From Ochromonas danica (lineage: Eukaryota > Sar > Chrysophyceae > Chromulinales > Chromulinaceae), in assembly GCA_015146655.1 (NCBI GenBank), contig VKHL01000036.1, positions 157,146 through 221,145 on the forward strand: 64,000 nt of DNA, given 5' to 3'. The notes under the pieces were generated by a model. The model was not told the origin of the DNA, ran no database searches, and worked only from the letters and a program-made list of their open reading frames with translations. Positions 19,660 through 29,044 of the stretch are shown here, one piece after another. Every line of letters begins with the position of its first letter. The stretch's first letter is position 1. The translations under genes were made by a program, and so were the position numbers.

Positions 19660-22500
19660 ATGATTGGAGAAGAAGATAGTCCCGAGGTTGATGAAGAACT
19701 ACCTTTTGAACATGGTAGGAAAAAAGAGGAGGAGATGACGATGACGATGGTGGTTGACAAGCCTTCCTGCTTGCCAGGTGAGGAGGAGGAGGAGGAGGAA
19801 GACGAAGAGGAAGACGAGCCGCTCATTGTGCTGCCCAAGGCAGAGGCAGACTCTAATGTGCTTCTTCTGGCAGCTGAGGAAGGTGACGAGTTCGATGAGC
19901 CCCTCGAGCAGCGCCAAGTGAGAGATATCCTTCTCAGAGAGAGTGCTACCCTTCCCTCCTCCTCCTCCTCCTCCTCCTCCACCACTGCTGCTGCCGCATC
20001 TACTACCTTGGCATTAGCTGATGGACAGGATATAGGAGCGATCACTGCGAGTGTTGCTGCCGCAGACACTTCGTCTTCCTCCACAGAGTTCAAAGAAGCG
20101 CTAGAGGCCATCGAGATCGACCCCTGGGACGTCAGCTCCTGGATGATCTTCATCGAAGAAGTCACTGCAGGAAGAGCAGGAGGAAGTGTCGTCACAGTCG
20201 CACAGGCCTATGAGCGCATGCTGACCCAATTCCCGCGATCTGCCAAGACATGGAAAGCCTATGCTGACTACCACTTCAGTCAGAACGAAGACAGCGCCGC
20301 TGAGGAGGTGCTACGTCGAGGGAGTGTGCAGTGTTGGAATGTAGAGCTCTGGCTCTACTACCTCTCCTTCTTGCGTGCCAAGTTCTCCCAGGCTCTGCAT
20401 GATAAGGTTTCCTCTGAGGCGATAGCGACTTTGAAGTCTCATTGTGAGACTTCTTTCGAGTCAGCCGTCGATCAGGTGGGCTGGGCTGTAGACTCGCTTT
20501 CTCTCTGGAGGGCTTACCTCGACTTCCTCTCCTCTTGGCCTGAGAATGATTCCCTCGAGACGTCAAAGAAGGTCACTGCCTTGCGTACTCTCTATCGTCG
20601 TCTTCTCTGCACCCCCGTGGAAGGGTCCGAGGGAGTGTGGAGGGAGTACGAGATCTATGAGAAGACACGCAATGAGGCGAATGCAGACAACGTGCTAGCT
20701 GACTTGAACAAGAAGCATCAACACACTCGCTCTATCTTCCGAGAGAGGAAGAAGTTGACAGCGGGCTTGCTGTTCGATCGCTTTGCTACACCTCCTTCCA
20801 ACACTGTGGCGGAGATGCAGCAGTTAGAGGCTTGGAGCGGCTGGTTGGCCTATGAGCTCTCCGTGCCGGACTACCTCAACGCGGAGGCTTGGAAGACAGT
20901 GGTACGCATGGTCTTCCAGCAGTGCCTCAATTGCTTCTATCACCACGAGGAGGTCTGGTTAGCCTTTGCACGATTTGAACAGTCTCAAGTATCTCAAGCT
21001 CCACTGGAGGGAAAGGTACAGCAGCAGCAACAGCAGGTGGTGGAGGAGGAGGAGGAGGGGGTGGGTAAGGCACGAGCTCTCCTACGCCAAGCCATCACTG
21101 CAGTACCTCAAGCTGCTCTGCTTCGTATTGCCTTGGCGGACTTAGAAGAAGAGAGCAACCGTGTAGAGGTAGCCAAGGAGGTGCTGCAGGAGATGTTCGA
21201 GCGACTACCCGGCGGTTTCACCTTCTCACTCTACCAACGGCTAGTTCGCCGTTCTTTAGGCGTTTCTGCGGCAAGGCGTTTATTCAGCGAAACGGCTCCC
21301 TTGCGACTGTCTCAACCCAAACTAGCCGTTGAGCTCTTCATTAGTCATGCTACACTGGAATTGGAAGTGAATTGCGAAGCGATGGTAGCACTGCGAGCGT
21401 TAGACCTCCTCCTCCGCCTCCACCCTAGCTCTCTCACGAACATCCGCTTCTTACGTCTCTATACACGTGCTGTGTTACAGACAGGAGAGATCAAGCGATT
21501 ACGTTATGTCTTACAATGTGCACTCGAGGCTGTGGCTGGACAACAACAACAGCAACAACTACTCCAACTACCTCAAGCACAGCAGCAGGTGGAGCAGGAG
21601 CAGGAGGAGCAGCAGCTACTACAAGATGAAGCTGTGGAGACGACAGTCTTGCGGCCTTCCGCCCTTCAATCGCTGCTTGTTCCTCCACAGTCTTCCACAG
21701 CAGGTGGGTCGGGACGCATTGGCAAGGCTGTGGCAGTGTCGGAGGTAATTCTGCGCAAGCTAGTCGTGCTATATGACCTCTTCCTCCAGGCTGAGGTAAC
21801 GCTAGGATGCGCTGATCTACGCCATCTCAACAAGCTACGTGACCAACGTCAACGGATTCGCTCTTTGTTGGAGGATGGGGAGAGAAACCGAGAGGACGCA
21901 GCGGGAGGAGGAGGAGGAGGAGGGAGACAAGGTAGTCAAAGTGGTCGGCGGGGACTCTTCGAAGCTGCTGCAGAGCTTTTGGAGAGATGCGACGGACAAG
22001 CTACCTTAGCACTTCCAGAGAGTGATCAAGAGCTTCGCGAACGTTGCCATGGTCGTGTTTCTGCTTTCTCCCTAATCGGAGTAGGAGCAGGAGCAGGAGC
22101 AGGAGGAGGTCGTCTTGCAGGCGGAGGTCTCTTAGGCAAGCGAGATCGTCAGGCTATGATCAGCAGTGACTTCCACTTCTCCATGGCTGGTCTACCTCAT
22201 CCCCTGCGAGAGCTGCTGCTCAAGCTTCCTCACCAGATGGGCCTCGTGCAGCCTGACATCGAGGCCTTCGTCAGACACATGAAGACCGTCACTCTGCCTC
22301 CTAGACCTGCTGCGGACAGCGAGATGGATGGAGTAGGTGATGAGATGCACACTGAAAGAGAGCTAGCAGACTGGGAGAGAACTGCTTACACCAGTGACGA
22401 GATGATGGACGAGGTAGCGCTAGAAGGAGGCGATCCGCTGCTGTTCGATGAGAAGGAAGAGGATGTCTTCAGACATCGCCAGCGCATGCGACTTGCCTAA
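19660..22500 (+). CDS. CSTF3: Cleavage stimulation factor subunit CstF-77 / Rna14 (946 aa)
   Basis: HAT-repeat scaffold of the mRNA 3'-end processing complex that bridges CstF-64, CstF-50 and the poly(A) machinery. After an acidic and Ser-rich N-terminus (Glu runs about residues 45-60, poly-Ser about 105-115), HAT repeats begin with D-P-W-D-V-S-S-W, A-Y-E-R-M-L-T-Q-F-P-R-S-A-K-T-W-K-A-Y-A-D-Y and W-N-V-E-L-W-L-Y-Y-L, the order seen in CstF-77. Near the C-terminus P-D-I-E-A-F-V-R-H-M-K-T-V-T-L-P-P resembles the family's hinge/monkeytail region. Gln-, Glu- and Gly-rich insertions interrupt the HAT array. The ATG at 19660 is the first in frame. It is intronless. A Syf1/Crn-type splicing HAT protein is the main alternative and fits less well. 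Confidence 0.88.
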   Translation: MIGEEDSPEVDEELPFEHGRKKEEEMTMTMVVDKPSCLPGEEEEEEEDEEEDEPLIVLPKAEADSNVLLLAAEEGDEFDEPLEQRQVRDILLRESATLPSSSSSSSSTTAAAASTTLALADGQDIGAITASVAAADTSSSSTEFKEALEAIEIDPWDVSSWMIFIEEVTAGRAGGSVVTVAQAYERMLTQFPRSAKTWKAYADYHFSQNEDSAAEEVLRRGSVQCWNVELWLYYLSFLRAKFSQALHDKVSSEAIATLKSHCETSFESAVDQVGWAVDSLSLWRAYLDFLSSWPENDSLETSKKVTALRTLYRRLLCTPVEGSEGVWREYEIYEKTRNEANADNVLADLNKKHQHTRSIFRERKKLTAGLLFDRFATPPSNTVAEMQQLEAWSGWLAYELSVPDYLNAEAWKTVVRMVFQQCLNCFYHHEEVWLAFARFEQSQVSQAPLEGKVQQQQQQVVEEEEEGVGKARALLRQAITAVPQAALLRIALADLEEESNRVEVAKEVLQEMFERLPGGFTFSLYQRLVRRSLGVSAARRLFSETAPLRLSQPKLAVELFISHATLELEVNCEAMVALRALDLLLRLHPSSLTNIRFLRLYTRAVLQTGEIKRLRYVLQCALEAVAGQQQQQQLLQLPQAQQQVEQEQEEQQLLQDEAVETTVLRPSALQSLLVPPQSSTAGGSGRIGKAVAVSEVILRKLVVLYDLFLQAEVTLGCADLRHLNKLRDQRQRIRSLLEDGERNREDAAGGGGGGGRQGSQSGRRGLFEAAAELLERCDGQATLALPESDQELRERCHGRVSAFSLIGVGAGAGAGGGRLAGGGLLGKRDRQAMISSDFHFSMAGLPHPLRELLLKLPHQMGLVQPDIEAFVRHMKTVTLPPRPAADSEMDGVGDEMHTERELADWERTAYTSDEMMDEVALEGGDPLLFDEKEEDVFRHRQRMRLA

Positions 22501-22902
22501 TCATTATTGACTGATAACTAGCCTGGTTGAGGTGTAGTGTAGAGGGAGGAGGAGGAGGAGGAGGAGGTGGTTGGTCTGTCGTCTGTGTCAGTCATTAATA
22601 GTGTTAATATCATAGCATTCTCTCTCTCTCTACCCATTCAATCGCACGTTGGATGAGTCATGAATCACAAACGAATCACAGCTGCCGAGGTGTTTTCGGA
22701 GTTTCTGACGCGTTTCTGTTAAGTTAAAGGAGTAAGCCATTTAGTCCACTCATTTGATTTGATTTGATTTGATTTGATTTGGTTTGATTTGAGTCAGTCA
22801 TTCAATGAGTGGAAGATTCAATTAGTTTGATTTACTTACAGCAGATAATCTAGTCACCACATCACATCACATCATATCATACCATGTGTTATATCTTTCT
22901 TA
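22501..22902. other. Convergent spacer with GGA and GATTT repeats
   Basis: 402 bp between the 3' ends of CstF-77 and the kelch gene. It holds a (GGA)n run (about 22541-22567), a (GATTT)n pentanucleotide array (22753-22791) and GACGCGTTTCTGTTAAGTTAA (22707-22727), which combines variants of two words found in divergent promoters. No gene is supported. Confidence 0.6.
22753..22791 (+). repeat. (GATTT)n pentanucleotide array
   Basis: Seven to eight tandem units of TTTGA/GATTT, with one unit changed to GGTTT. Confidence 0.95.
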
Positions 22903-25323
22903 TCAATAGGCTGGGTAGTCACAAGCAAAGATGGTGTTGAAAGTCTCTCTGGCATGTACCTTGCTTAAGCCATGATGATGATGCGACTGATGCTTCATGA
23001 GAGGCTTGAGAGTCTCTTTGATCCTTGCAACTCGTTCACGACGCTCTTCTTCCATCCTAGCCAATCGCTCTTCCTCGGGCAGTCCTGCGAGATGATCACC
23101 TCCTCGACTAAGACCTCCTCGACTGTGACTACGACCTCCTCCTCCTCCACTACGCGGTCCTCGGACAGACACGATATGACTAGGCACAGGAGGATGACAT
23201 TTCTTACTATTAGGAGAGTCCAGCAGGAAGAAGCTTCTTCCACTAATGCTGCTGGTCAAGTTGTTGATCGAGTCACGCATTAGTCGTGGACTAGAAGAGT
23301 AAATAGTCGCAGGAGGAGGAGGAGTGGATAGGCCAGGGAGATGGAAGGGAGAGAAAGGTGATCCTCGACTCATACTTTGCGTCGAGCGCACACCAAACTC
23401 CGGCAAGGAGAGCATTCTCATCCTCCTCGGTGACAAGGGACTACTGCTACCTGCTGTGCCGGTCATCATCCTTCGAGAGGGAGACGCATCGAATGCTTCC
23501 CCTCCTCCTCCTCCTAATGGTGCCAGCATGGTTGTAGAATCAGTTGGCTTGAGGAAGTCAAAGATCCTCTCTGAATGTGAGGCAGTGAGAGAGAGTTTGA
23601 TCTCTTGCCAGGAGGAAGGCGAGGGTACTGTAGATAGTGAGGGGCGATGACCAGAGCTATCACATCGAGTTTGGATGTTCTCCCAGATGCTACTACCTCC
23701 TCCTATCCCCATCCCTAGACCTAGCCCAGTGCTACCACCACCACCTCCTCCTCCTGCTCGATGCGACAGTAGGCTAGCCTCAGACAGTCGCGAGTCCTCC
23801 GCCATGCCCACACGATTCACTTGACCTCTTAACGTTGCTCGAGATTGACGAACTTGTGATTGACGGTGTAAGGCGAAGGAGGTGGTGGTGGAGGAGGAGG
23901 AAAGGGGGCCCCCAGCGGGGGTCGCAGTGCGGTAGTGGTAGAGCGCATAGATCAGCGGATCACAATAGCCGCCCGTGGCGATGGAACAACCTCCATAGAC
24001 ATACATGAGAGGTTGTTCACTAGCCGTCCGCCCCTCCTCCTCCTCCTGCACCTGCTGCAGTGCCTGCCTGCCTGGGAAGGTCATGTGTGCATAGCGAGCA
24101 GCTGGGGCGGTACCACTAGCACGAACAGTTGCCACTGAACGATCACGCAAGGTCACTAGGCGCAAGAGATTGTCATCATCACTTTCAAGAGGGCGGGACA
24201 GAGTCTTGGAGATGGAGGCAGTGTGTGGGTCTACGATAACATTCCCTCCGAATATCACTAATGAGGTAGTAGCAGCAGGAGGAGCAGGAGGAGAGGTAGC
24301 AGCAGCATCTGCTATGAGAGAGAAGGCATAGATGCCCAAATTAACACTTGATATACTTTGATTTAGTTGCACTGTGCTCCATGTGAGAGATGGTAAGTGT
24401 AGCGTTAGCACTGCCAAAGGATTCAAATAGGCAGTGGAGGAGGAGGAGGAGTGCGAGCATAGCCCTCCTACCACAATCATGTGCTCTCCCTGTCGCACTG
24501 CTCGGTGATCGCTGAGGCCAGGAGGAGACTCTCCATGAGTGTCAGGTCGAGTCCACTGGTTGGTCTCGAAGGAATAGGCCCAGAGGTCATTGTACAGCTG
24601 CTCGGTGAACTTCGACAACTCAATACCCGCACCTCCAAACACTAGCAAGACTGAGTCTCCTAAAGGAGAAGCAGGAGATGACGTCACTGGCAGTGGTAGT
24701 GGTGCCGCCATGGCAGTGTTTCGTTGACTGCGACGAGAGTGTCTGCTGTGGTGTGTGTGGTGGGACAACGTCTCCATCTGGTCAGTGACTGCTGCTGCTG
24801 CTGCGGCGGCGGCGGCGGCATCGTGTTGTGAGGAGAGATAGAGACAGCAATGACCTCTACGACCCATAGGGAAGAGTAGACCATCAGGGTAGATAGCCTG
24901 CCAGGCAAGGCGGCGGCAGTCGAAGACCCACAAGTCGTTCAGCACGTCTCGTTTGCAGTGCGTCTGAGTGCGCAGATTGTCAACCTCCTTGCCTAGCTTG
25001 CTGTTCTTCTCAGCAAAGCCTTGTCCACCGAAGAGGACAAAGCGTCCATCACCTATCCAGGCTATACTATGTCCATCGCGACTGGGTGGCTGTGCTTGTG
25101 CCTGTGCCTGGCCATCGCCTGCCAACACCTCCACACGACTCCACAGCATGGTAGTGAGGTCAAACTTCCAAACCTCTGAGGACTTGCCTAGACCAGAGCC
25201 TTCACCACAAGCCATCCAAAGTGCGTTATCAAAAGTCCAGGCAGCGGCATTGGCGCGGATGTTAGGAGTGCGACCACGACCATCATGGATGACTTTCCAT
25301 TCGTAAACATCCCGCCCGTCCAT
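22903..25323 (-). CDS. Kelch-repeat protein with long disordered tail (806 aa)
   Basis: The N-terminal half (residues about 10-450) is a kelch beta-propeller. Units read A-N-A-A-A-W-T-F-D-N-A-L-W-M-A-C-G, R-D-G-H-S-I-A-W...F-V-L-F-G-G-Q-G, N-D-L-W-V-F-D...W-Q-A-I, L-L-V-F-G-G-A-G, N-D-L-W-A-Y-S-F-E-T-N-Q-W and M-I-V-V-G-G. Long Ala- and His-rich inserts interrupt blades. The C-terminal half is rich in Ser, Gly and Arg and ends in a basic helix with E-E-E-R-R-E-R-V-A-R and a His cluster. Such proteins act as interaction scaffolds; the partner is unknown. The ATG at 25323 opens into the first blade. It is intronless and divergent from the P5C reductase gene (311 bp between starts). Confidence 0.85.
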   Translation of the reverse strand: MDGRDVYEWKVIHDGRGRTPNIRANAAAWTFDNALWMACGEGSGLGKSSEVWKFDLTTMLWSRVEVLAGDGQAQAQAQPPSRDGHSIAWIGDGRFVLFGGQGFAEKNSKLGKEVDNLRTQTHCKRDVLNDLWVFDCRRLAWQAIYPDGLLFPMGRRGHCCLYLSSQHDAAAAAAAAAAVTDQMETLSHHTHHSRHSRRSQRNTAMAAPLPLPVTSSPASPLGDSVLLVFGGAGIELSKFTEQLYNDLWAYSFETNQWTRPDTHGESPPGLSDHRAVRQGEHMIVVGGLCSHSSSSSTAYLNPLAVLTLHLPSLTWSTVQLNQSISSVNLGIYAFSLIADAAATSPPAPPAATTSLVIFGGNVIVDPHTASISKTLSRPLESDDDNLLRLVTLRDRSVATVRASGTAPAARYAHMTFPGRQALQQVQEEEEGRTASEQPLMYVYGGCSIATGGYCDPLIYALYHYRTATPAGGPLSSSSTTTSFALHRQSQVRQSRATLRGQVNRVGMAEDSRLSEASLLSHRAGGGGGGGSTGLGLGMGIGGGSSIWENIQTRCDSSGHRPSLSTVPSPSSWQEIKLSLTASHSERIFDFLKPTDSTTMLAPLGGGGGEAFDASPSRRMMTGTAGSSSPLSPRRMRMLSLPEFGVRSTQSMSRGSPFSPFHLPGLSTPPPPATIYSSSPRLMRDSINNLTSSISGRSFFLLDSPNSKKCHPPVPSHIVSVRGPRSGGGGGRSHSRGGLSRGGDHLAGLPEEERLARMEEERRERVARIKETLKPLMKHQSHHHHGLSKVHARETFNTIFACDYPAY

Positions 25324-25634
25324 TGAAAGCTCCACCGCACAAAGAAGGAAAGATCAAGTAGAAATCAATTTAATAAATAAACCTAATAATAATAATATTA
25401 AAATATCAAACGGATAGTCTCTAGATCGGATCGTTCTTTCTTGTCTGTTGACAATGGCCTGGCTGTGCTGGTGAGTGAAACGGCTCTGTTAGAGAGGGAT
25501 TACCACGCAAAATAAGAATTTGGCTGTTCCGATGGTGTTGGATACGGGATTTTCATTTTCATTTTCATTTTCAGTTTTCTAGTGTCATTTACCACCCACT
25601 ACAAGCATCATCCATCTCATATCAAAGCTGAACG
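25324..25634. promoter_or_regulatory. Divergent promoter of kelch and P5C reductase genes
   Basis: 311 bp. A/T-rich near the kelch start (AATAAT runs around 25384-25400), with a (TTTTCA)n hexamer repeat at about 25551-25575 near the reductase start. Confidence 0.5.
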
Positions 25635-26666
25635 ATGAATACACTCCCTCTATCTATAAGAAGGACCACTCTCTCTAGTGGTGGTAAGCTGAGACGCTGT
25701 CTATTCTCTCATCATGCAGCACAGCAAGAGAAAGCAACATCCTCTATGTTTAACAAGCTGTGCTTCCTGGGAGGAGGACAGATGACTGAAGCCATCCTGG
25801 GCGCCTTGCAGATGAAGAAGATCCAGGAGATGAGTCACATCACTGTTGTTGACCCCAGCAAAAGCCGCCTGGAAGCGCTACAGAGCAAACTGGGCGTACA
25901 GACCACTTCAGATGCTAACAAGGGGCTGGAAGGTGCCGACATGGTCGTGCTGGCCGTGAAGCCGCAGAATGTGAACGATCTCGCAGCCTCTCTCACTACT
26001 TCTCCACCCAAGCTCCTGCTGTCTATCGTGGCTGGTCTGTCTGTGAGTGACATGCAGCGGCTCTTCCACACCGAGCATGTCATTCGAACCATGCCCAACA
26101 CACCTGCTATGGTGCTTGAGGGTATCACTGTCTGGATGCCCACCAAGAATATCCCACTTGATTTGAAAGAAAAAGCTCGAGCTTTGTTGCAAAGCTTTGG
26201 TGAGGAGATCGAAGTGAGCGATGAGCATTACGTTGACATGGCCACCGCCGTCTCTGGCTCAGGCCCTGGGGTAAGCATTTCACCCCGTCTCTGTCTTTTG
26301 ATCTTGTCTTGCACTGACATCGCTCATTACTAGTATGTTTTCCTGACCATGGAGGCCATGACTGATGCCGCGGTGCACTTGGGCTTCCCTCGAGCCATGG
26401 CTGAAAAGCTTGTCTTCGCGACCATCAAAGGAAGTGCTATTTATGCTCAAAAGTCAGAAGCTCATACAGCAAAGCTGAGAAATAGTGTAACTTCCCCTGG
26501 GGGCACAACTGCTTCAGCACTCTACGCTCTTGAACGTGGCGGCTTCCGCACTGTCGTAGCTGATGCCATTTGGGCAGCTTATCGACGTACCCTTGAACTT
26601 GGAGGTCACAATTCCAATGTAGGCCCTGGCCGCAATCGTGGTAAGACGGATGGCAATGTTCCATAG
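25635..26666 (+). CDS. PYCR: Pyrroline-5-carboxylate reductase (322 aa, 2 exons)
   Basis: NAD(P)H-dependent last step of proline synthesis. Exons 25635-26270 and 26334-26666 flank a 63-nt GTAAGC...CTAG intron in phase 0 that cuts the V-S-G-S-G-P-G / Y-V-F motif. The Rossmann start reads K-L-C-F-L-G-G-G-Q-M-T-E-A-I-L-G-A-L; other marks are L-A-V-K-P-Q-N-V, R-T-M-P-N-T-P-A-M-V-L-E-G and the C-terminal S-V-T-S-P-G-G-T-T-A-S-A-L, all conserved in ProC enzymes. About 40 N-terminal residues rich in Arg, Ser and Leu precede the domain and look like a mitochondrial presequence; no ER signal is visible. Catalytic length is typical. Confidence 0.96.
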
Positions 26667-26795
26667 AGTAGAGTAATAATCAATCAGAATCCACTGGTTA
26701 TTCTTAATCAATGTCTACATATACATTCACTACGACCACAACATAGAAGAGCAAAACAAATTTATATCATAGACAGGTACTGCAGGCCTTCTCTA

Positions 26796-27746
26796 TCAAG
26801 CGGATGATGAGCCGCGAAGTGACGGCCCGCCCCCTCCTCCACCATCTGGCTGTTCAGGTTGATTTCCATCACCGCTGATTATGTGCTGATGATTTGAATG
26901 CGCATTGGTACCATGATTTTGATGTATACCGCGAGTCCACATGCTGGCCAGCAACTGGAGCATAATGCCGGTGAGAATACCCAATTTCTGTCTGTGTGGC
27001 AAATTGCGATCCCACACACAGAATATCATCATAAATCCTAACAGGTAGCCTAAGACCAGACCATAGAAGAAGTCCCGGTAGCTACCAAGCTCCGCAACAG
27101 ACTCGCGTCCATCGTCTTCTATGCCAAAGACCAGGCCACTGCGACTGGGTGCCAAGAAATCTATCGCGTTGAGATTCATCTGAAATTCCGACCGAGTATC
27201 TTGAGCTCTCATCCACTCAGTCTCGCATCGGTATTGATAGTCAATATCCGACTCATTAGGAAGTCTGGGAACTCCCTGAGTGGCAAAGTCATTGATCGCC
27301 TCGCGGAAATAAGCACGAATCGCTTGTACTTGCTCAACCGAAAGGATATTGGTGCGACCAGATAGAGGCCTTTCAGTAAGCACATCCAATCCACGTCTTG
27401 GAAGGCCATTGTTCAGAGAGTGGTTGGCGGGGAGAGGATTGCCTTGAGAGGAAGAGGACCTTCTCGTTGCTACAACAGCATGAACAAAAACATCTACAGG
27501 CAGGTTGAATGAAGACAGTATGCTCTCATCTGGATGAAGCATTTTCCCATTAAAAATCAACCGAATGTATTTATCTGCAGTCATCTTGATAGCAGAAGCG
27601 ATGGCTGTCTTTAGATCCTCCACAGTGCTTGATTGAGAGATACTTATATTTACCTCTTCTATATCAACAGGTGTGAATTTAACACGTACATGGGAAATAG
27701 GAGCAATATCGGAAGCATCATTGTTAATCATCTTCATGGACGACAT
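26796..27746 (-). CDS. Dsc3-like ubiquitin-fold membrane protein, ER/Golgi E3 ligase subunit (316 aa)
   Basis: Resembles subunit 3 of the fungal Dsc E3 ligase, which works in Golgi/ER membrane protein quality control and SREBP processing. Residues about 18-90 form a ubiquitin-like fold (V-N-I-S-I-S-Q-S-S-T-V-E-D-L-K-T-A-I, Y-I-R-L-I-F-N-G-K-M-L). The middle has the Dsc3 C-domain pattern: L-S-V-E-Q-V-Q-A-I-R-A-Y-F at about residue 130, then E-T-E-W-M-R-A-Q-D. Two membrane segments follow (about 220-245 and 255-275). The tail is Asn/His- then Pro/Gly-rich. It is head to head with an ER-type DnaJ, 157 bp between starts. Other membrane-anchored UBL proteins (such as the HERP/TMUB type) are alternatives. 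Confidence 0.68.
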   Translation of the reverse strand: MSSMKMINNDASDIAPISHVRVKFTPVDIEEVNISISQSSTVEDLKTAIASAIKMTADKYIRLIFNGKMLHPDESILSSFNLPVDVFVHAVVATRRSSSSQGNPLPANHSLNNGLPRRGLDVLTERPLSGRTNILSVEQVQAIRAYFREAINDFATQGVPRLPNESDIDYQYRCETEWMRAQDTRSEFQMNLNAIDFLAPSRSGLVFGIEDDGRESVAELGSYRDFFYGLVLGYLLGFMMIFCVWDRNLPHRQKLGILTGIMLQLLASMWTRGIHQNHGTNAHSNHQHIISGDGNQPEQPDGGGGGGPSLRGSSSA

Positions 27747-27903
27747 GCTCTCTCATCTCTTCCCAACAGAAGAAATGCTGGAATGGGCGCTCTGCTCTCT
27801 CTCTCTCACTGCACTGCAGGAAGTGTGCCTTGCACTAACCAAACTACTAAATTTAGAGTTATAACACATACTTCCTCACTTCCCACTTGCCAAGTGGCGT
27901 TGC
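27747..27903. promoter_or_regulatory. Divergent promoter of Dsc3-like and ER DnaJ genes
   Basis: Only 157 bp between start codons, with a CTCTCTCTCTC tract near 27797-27809. A shared promoter follows from position only. Confidence 0.5.
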
Positions 27904-28839
27904 ATGTTTCTGAAAAACAAAATCAAACCAATGGCCAACTTGTTTGTACTTTGTATTGTTTGTTACCTATGCTTGTTGACTGTTAGTACTATAGCGAAGA
28001 GTGATGAACAAGCGAGCAATATGGACGACTCCCGTGAGTCTGGAAAGAATAATAACCAGAAGTCAGAAGAAAAGCAATATTCAAACTCTTCGTCAGGGAA
28101 GAGAGGATCATTCGACTATGATGAAGAAGAGAATATGAGTGAGGAGTATATTAGGAAGATGCGTGAAAAGCAAGAAGAAGCTCGTCGGCGGCGGCGTATG
28201 AATGAGCGCAAGAAGTCTGGCAGTGGTGCTGCCCAGCGCATTATTCAAGCTGGCAAGTCAGATAGGTGTGATTGGAGGCAGAATCCTTGGGCGTTCTTGA
28301 AAGGAGAAATCTGTGGTGCTCATTACAAGGTCTTAGGACTGAATAGAAAGCGAGACGTGGTTGACAAACCTTCCGTCAAGAAAGCGTATCGCCAGGCGAC
28401 GTTGACAGTCCATCCCGACAAGAACCCCGCCGAAGAAGCTCAAACAGCCTTCAAGATCGTTCAAGATGCATACGAATGTCTCTATGATGACTTTTGCAAG
28501 GATTCCTATGACCATCAGCTGAACAGTATGGAGGAGGATATTTCATGGCGACGACTGAAGTTTCGATCCCGAATAACAGAACAGGCTATGAAAATCTTGA
28601 ACTATCTGCATTATTATGTATCTATCTCTGCTCATCATGTCTTTCGTACTGCACTTGATATATGGGAATGGGTCGATCAATGGCAGTTGAGTCTATTTGG
28701 TGAGGAGTGGCCACTGGGTCGACCCGCTTTAGCAATCGCTCTGCTATACAAAGGCCAGATCTTCCTCAAGGTTTTGCTGGTGGCTTATTTAATCGAGAGA
28801 GTCAATTACGAGATTGCCAAGTACCGCGGCCTTATTTAA
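27904..28839 (+). CDS. ER-type DnaJ (Hsp40) co-chaperone with C-terminal membrane segment (311 aa)
   Basis: J-domain protein that would stimulate an Hsp70 such as BiP. An N-terminal hydrophobic segment (residues about 10-32) is a signal peptide or anchor. A charged linker full of Glu, Lys and Arg follows. The J domain (about 139-205) starts A-H-Y-K-V-L-G-L and has the essential H-P-D in V-H-P-D-K-N-P, then F-K-I-V-Q-D-A-Y-E-C-L. Before it is the motif C-D-W-R-Q-N-P-W-A-F-L. A further hydrophobic helix (about 278-298) lies near the C-terminus. No Gly/Phe or zinc region is present, so it is a class C type. A second in-frame ATG at 27934 would also keep the signal. Confidence 0.9.
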   Translation: MFLKNKIKPMANLFVLCIVCYLCLLTVSTIAKSDEQASNMDDSRESGKNNNQKSEEKQYSNSSSGKRGSFDYDEEENMSEEYIRKMREKQEEARRRRRMNERKKSGSGAAQRIIQAGKSDRCDWRQNPWAFLKGEICGAHYKVLGLNRKRDVVDKPSVKKAYRQATLTVHPDKNPAEEAQTAFKIVQDAYECLYDDFCKDSYDHQLNSMEEDISWRRLKFRSRITEQAMKILNYLHYYVSISAHHVFRTALDIWEWVDQWQLSLFGEEWPLGRPALAIALLYKGQIFLKVLLVAYLIERVNYEIAKYRGLI

Positions 28840-29044
28840 AGCAGTTCTCTGTGCTAACTAAATGTTCAATAAAACACGTCGAGGATAAGTTTTTCTTTCT
28901 TTCGAATGATGTTCCTTTTAGGTGTGAATTAGATGACACTGCAGTACGAAACTGACTTAGGAATTACTGGCTTTCAAGCAGAAAAGCGCTGTATTAATTG
29001 AGTCTACAGTAGTGTGAGGAATGTATACAATGGTTGTCCTTCTT

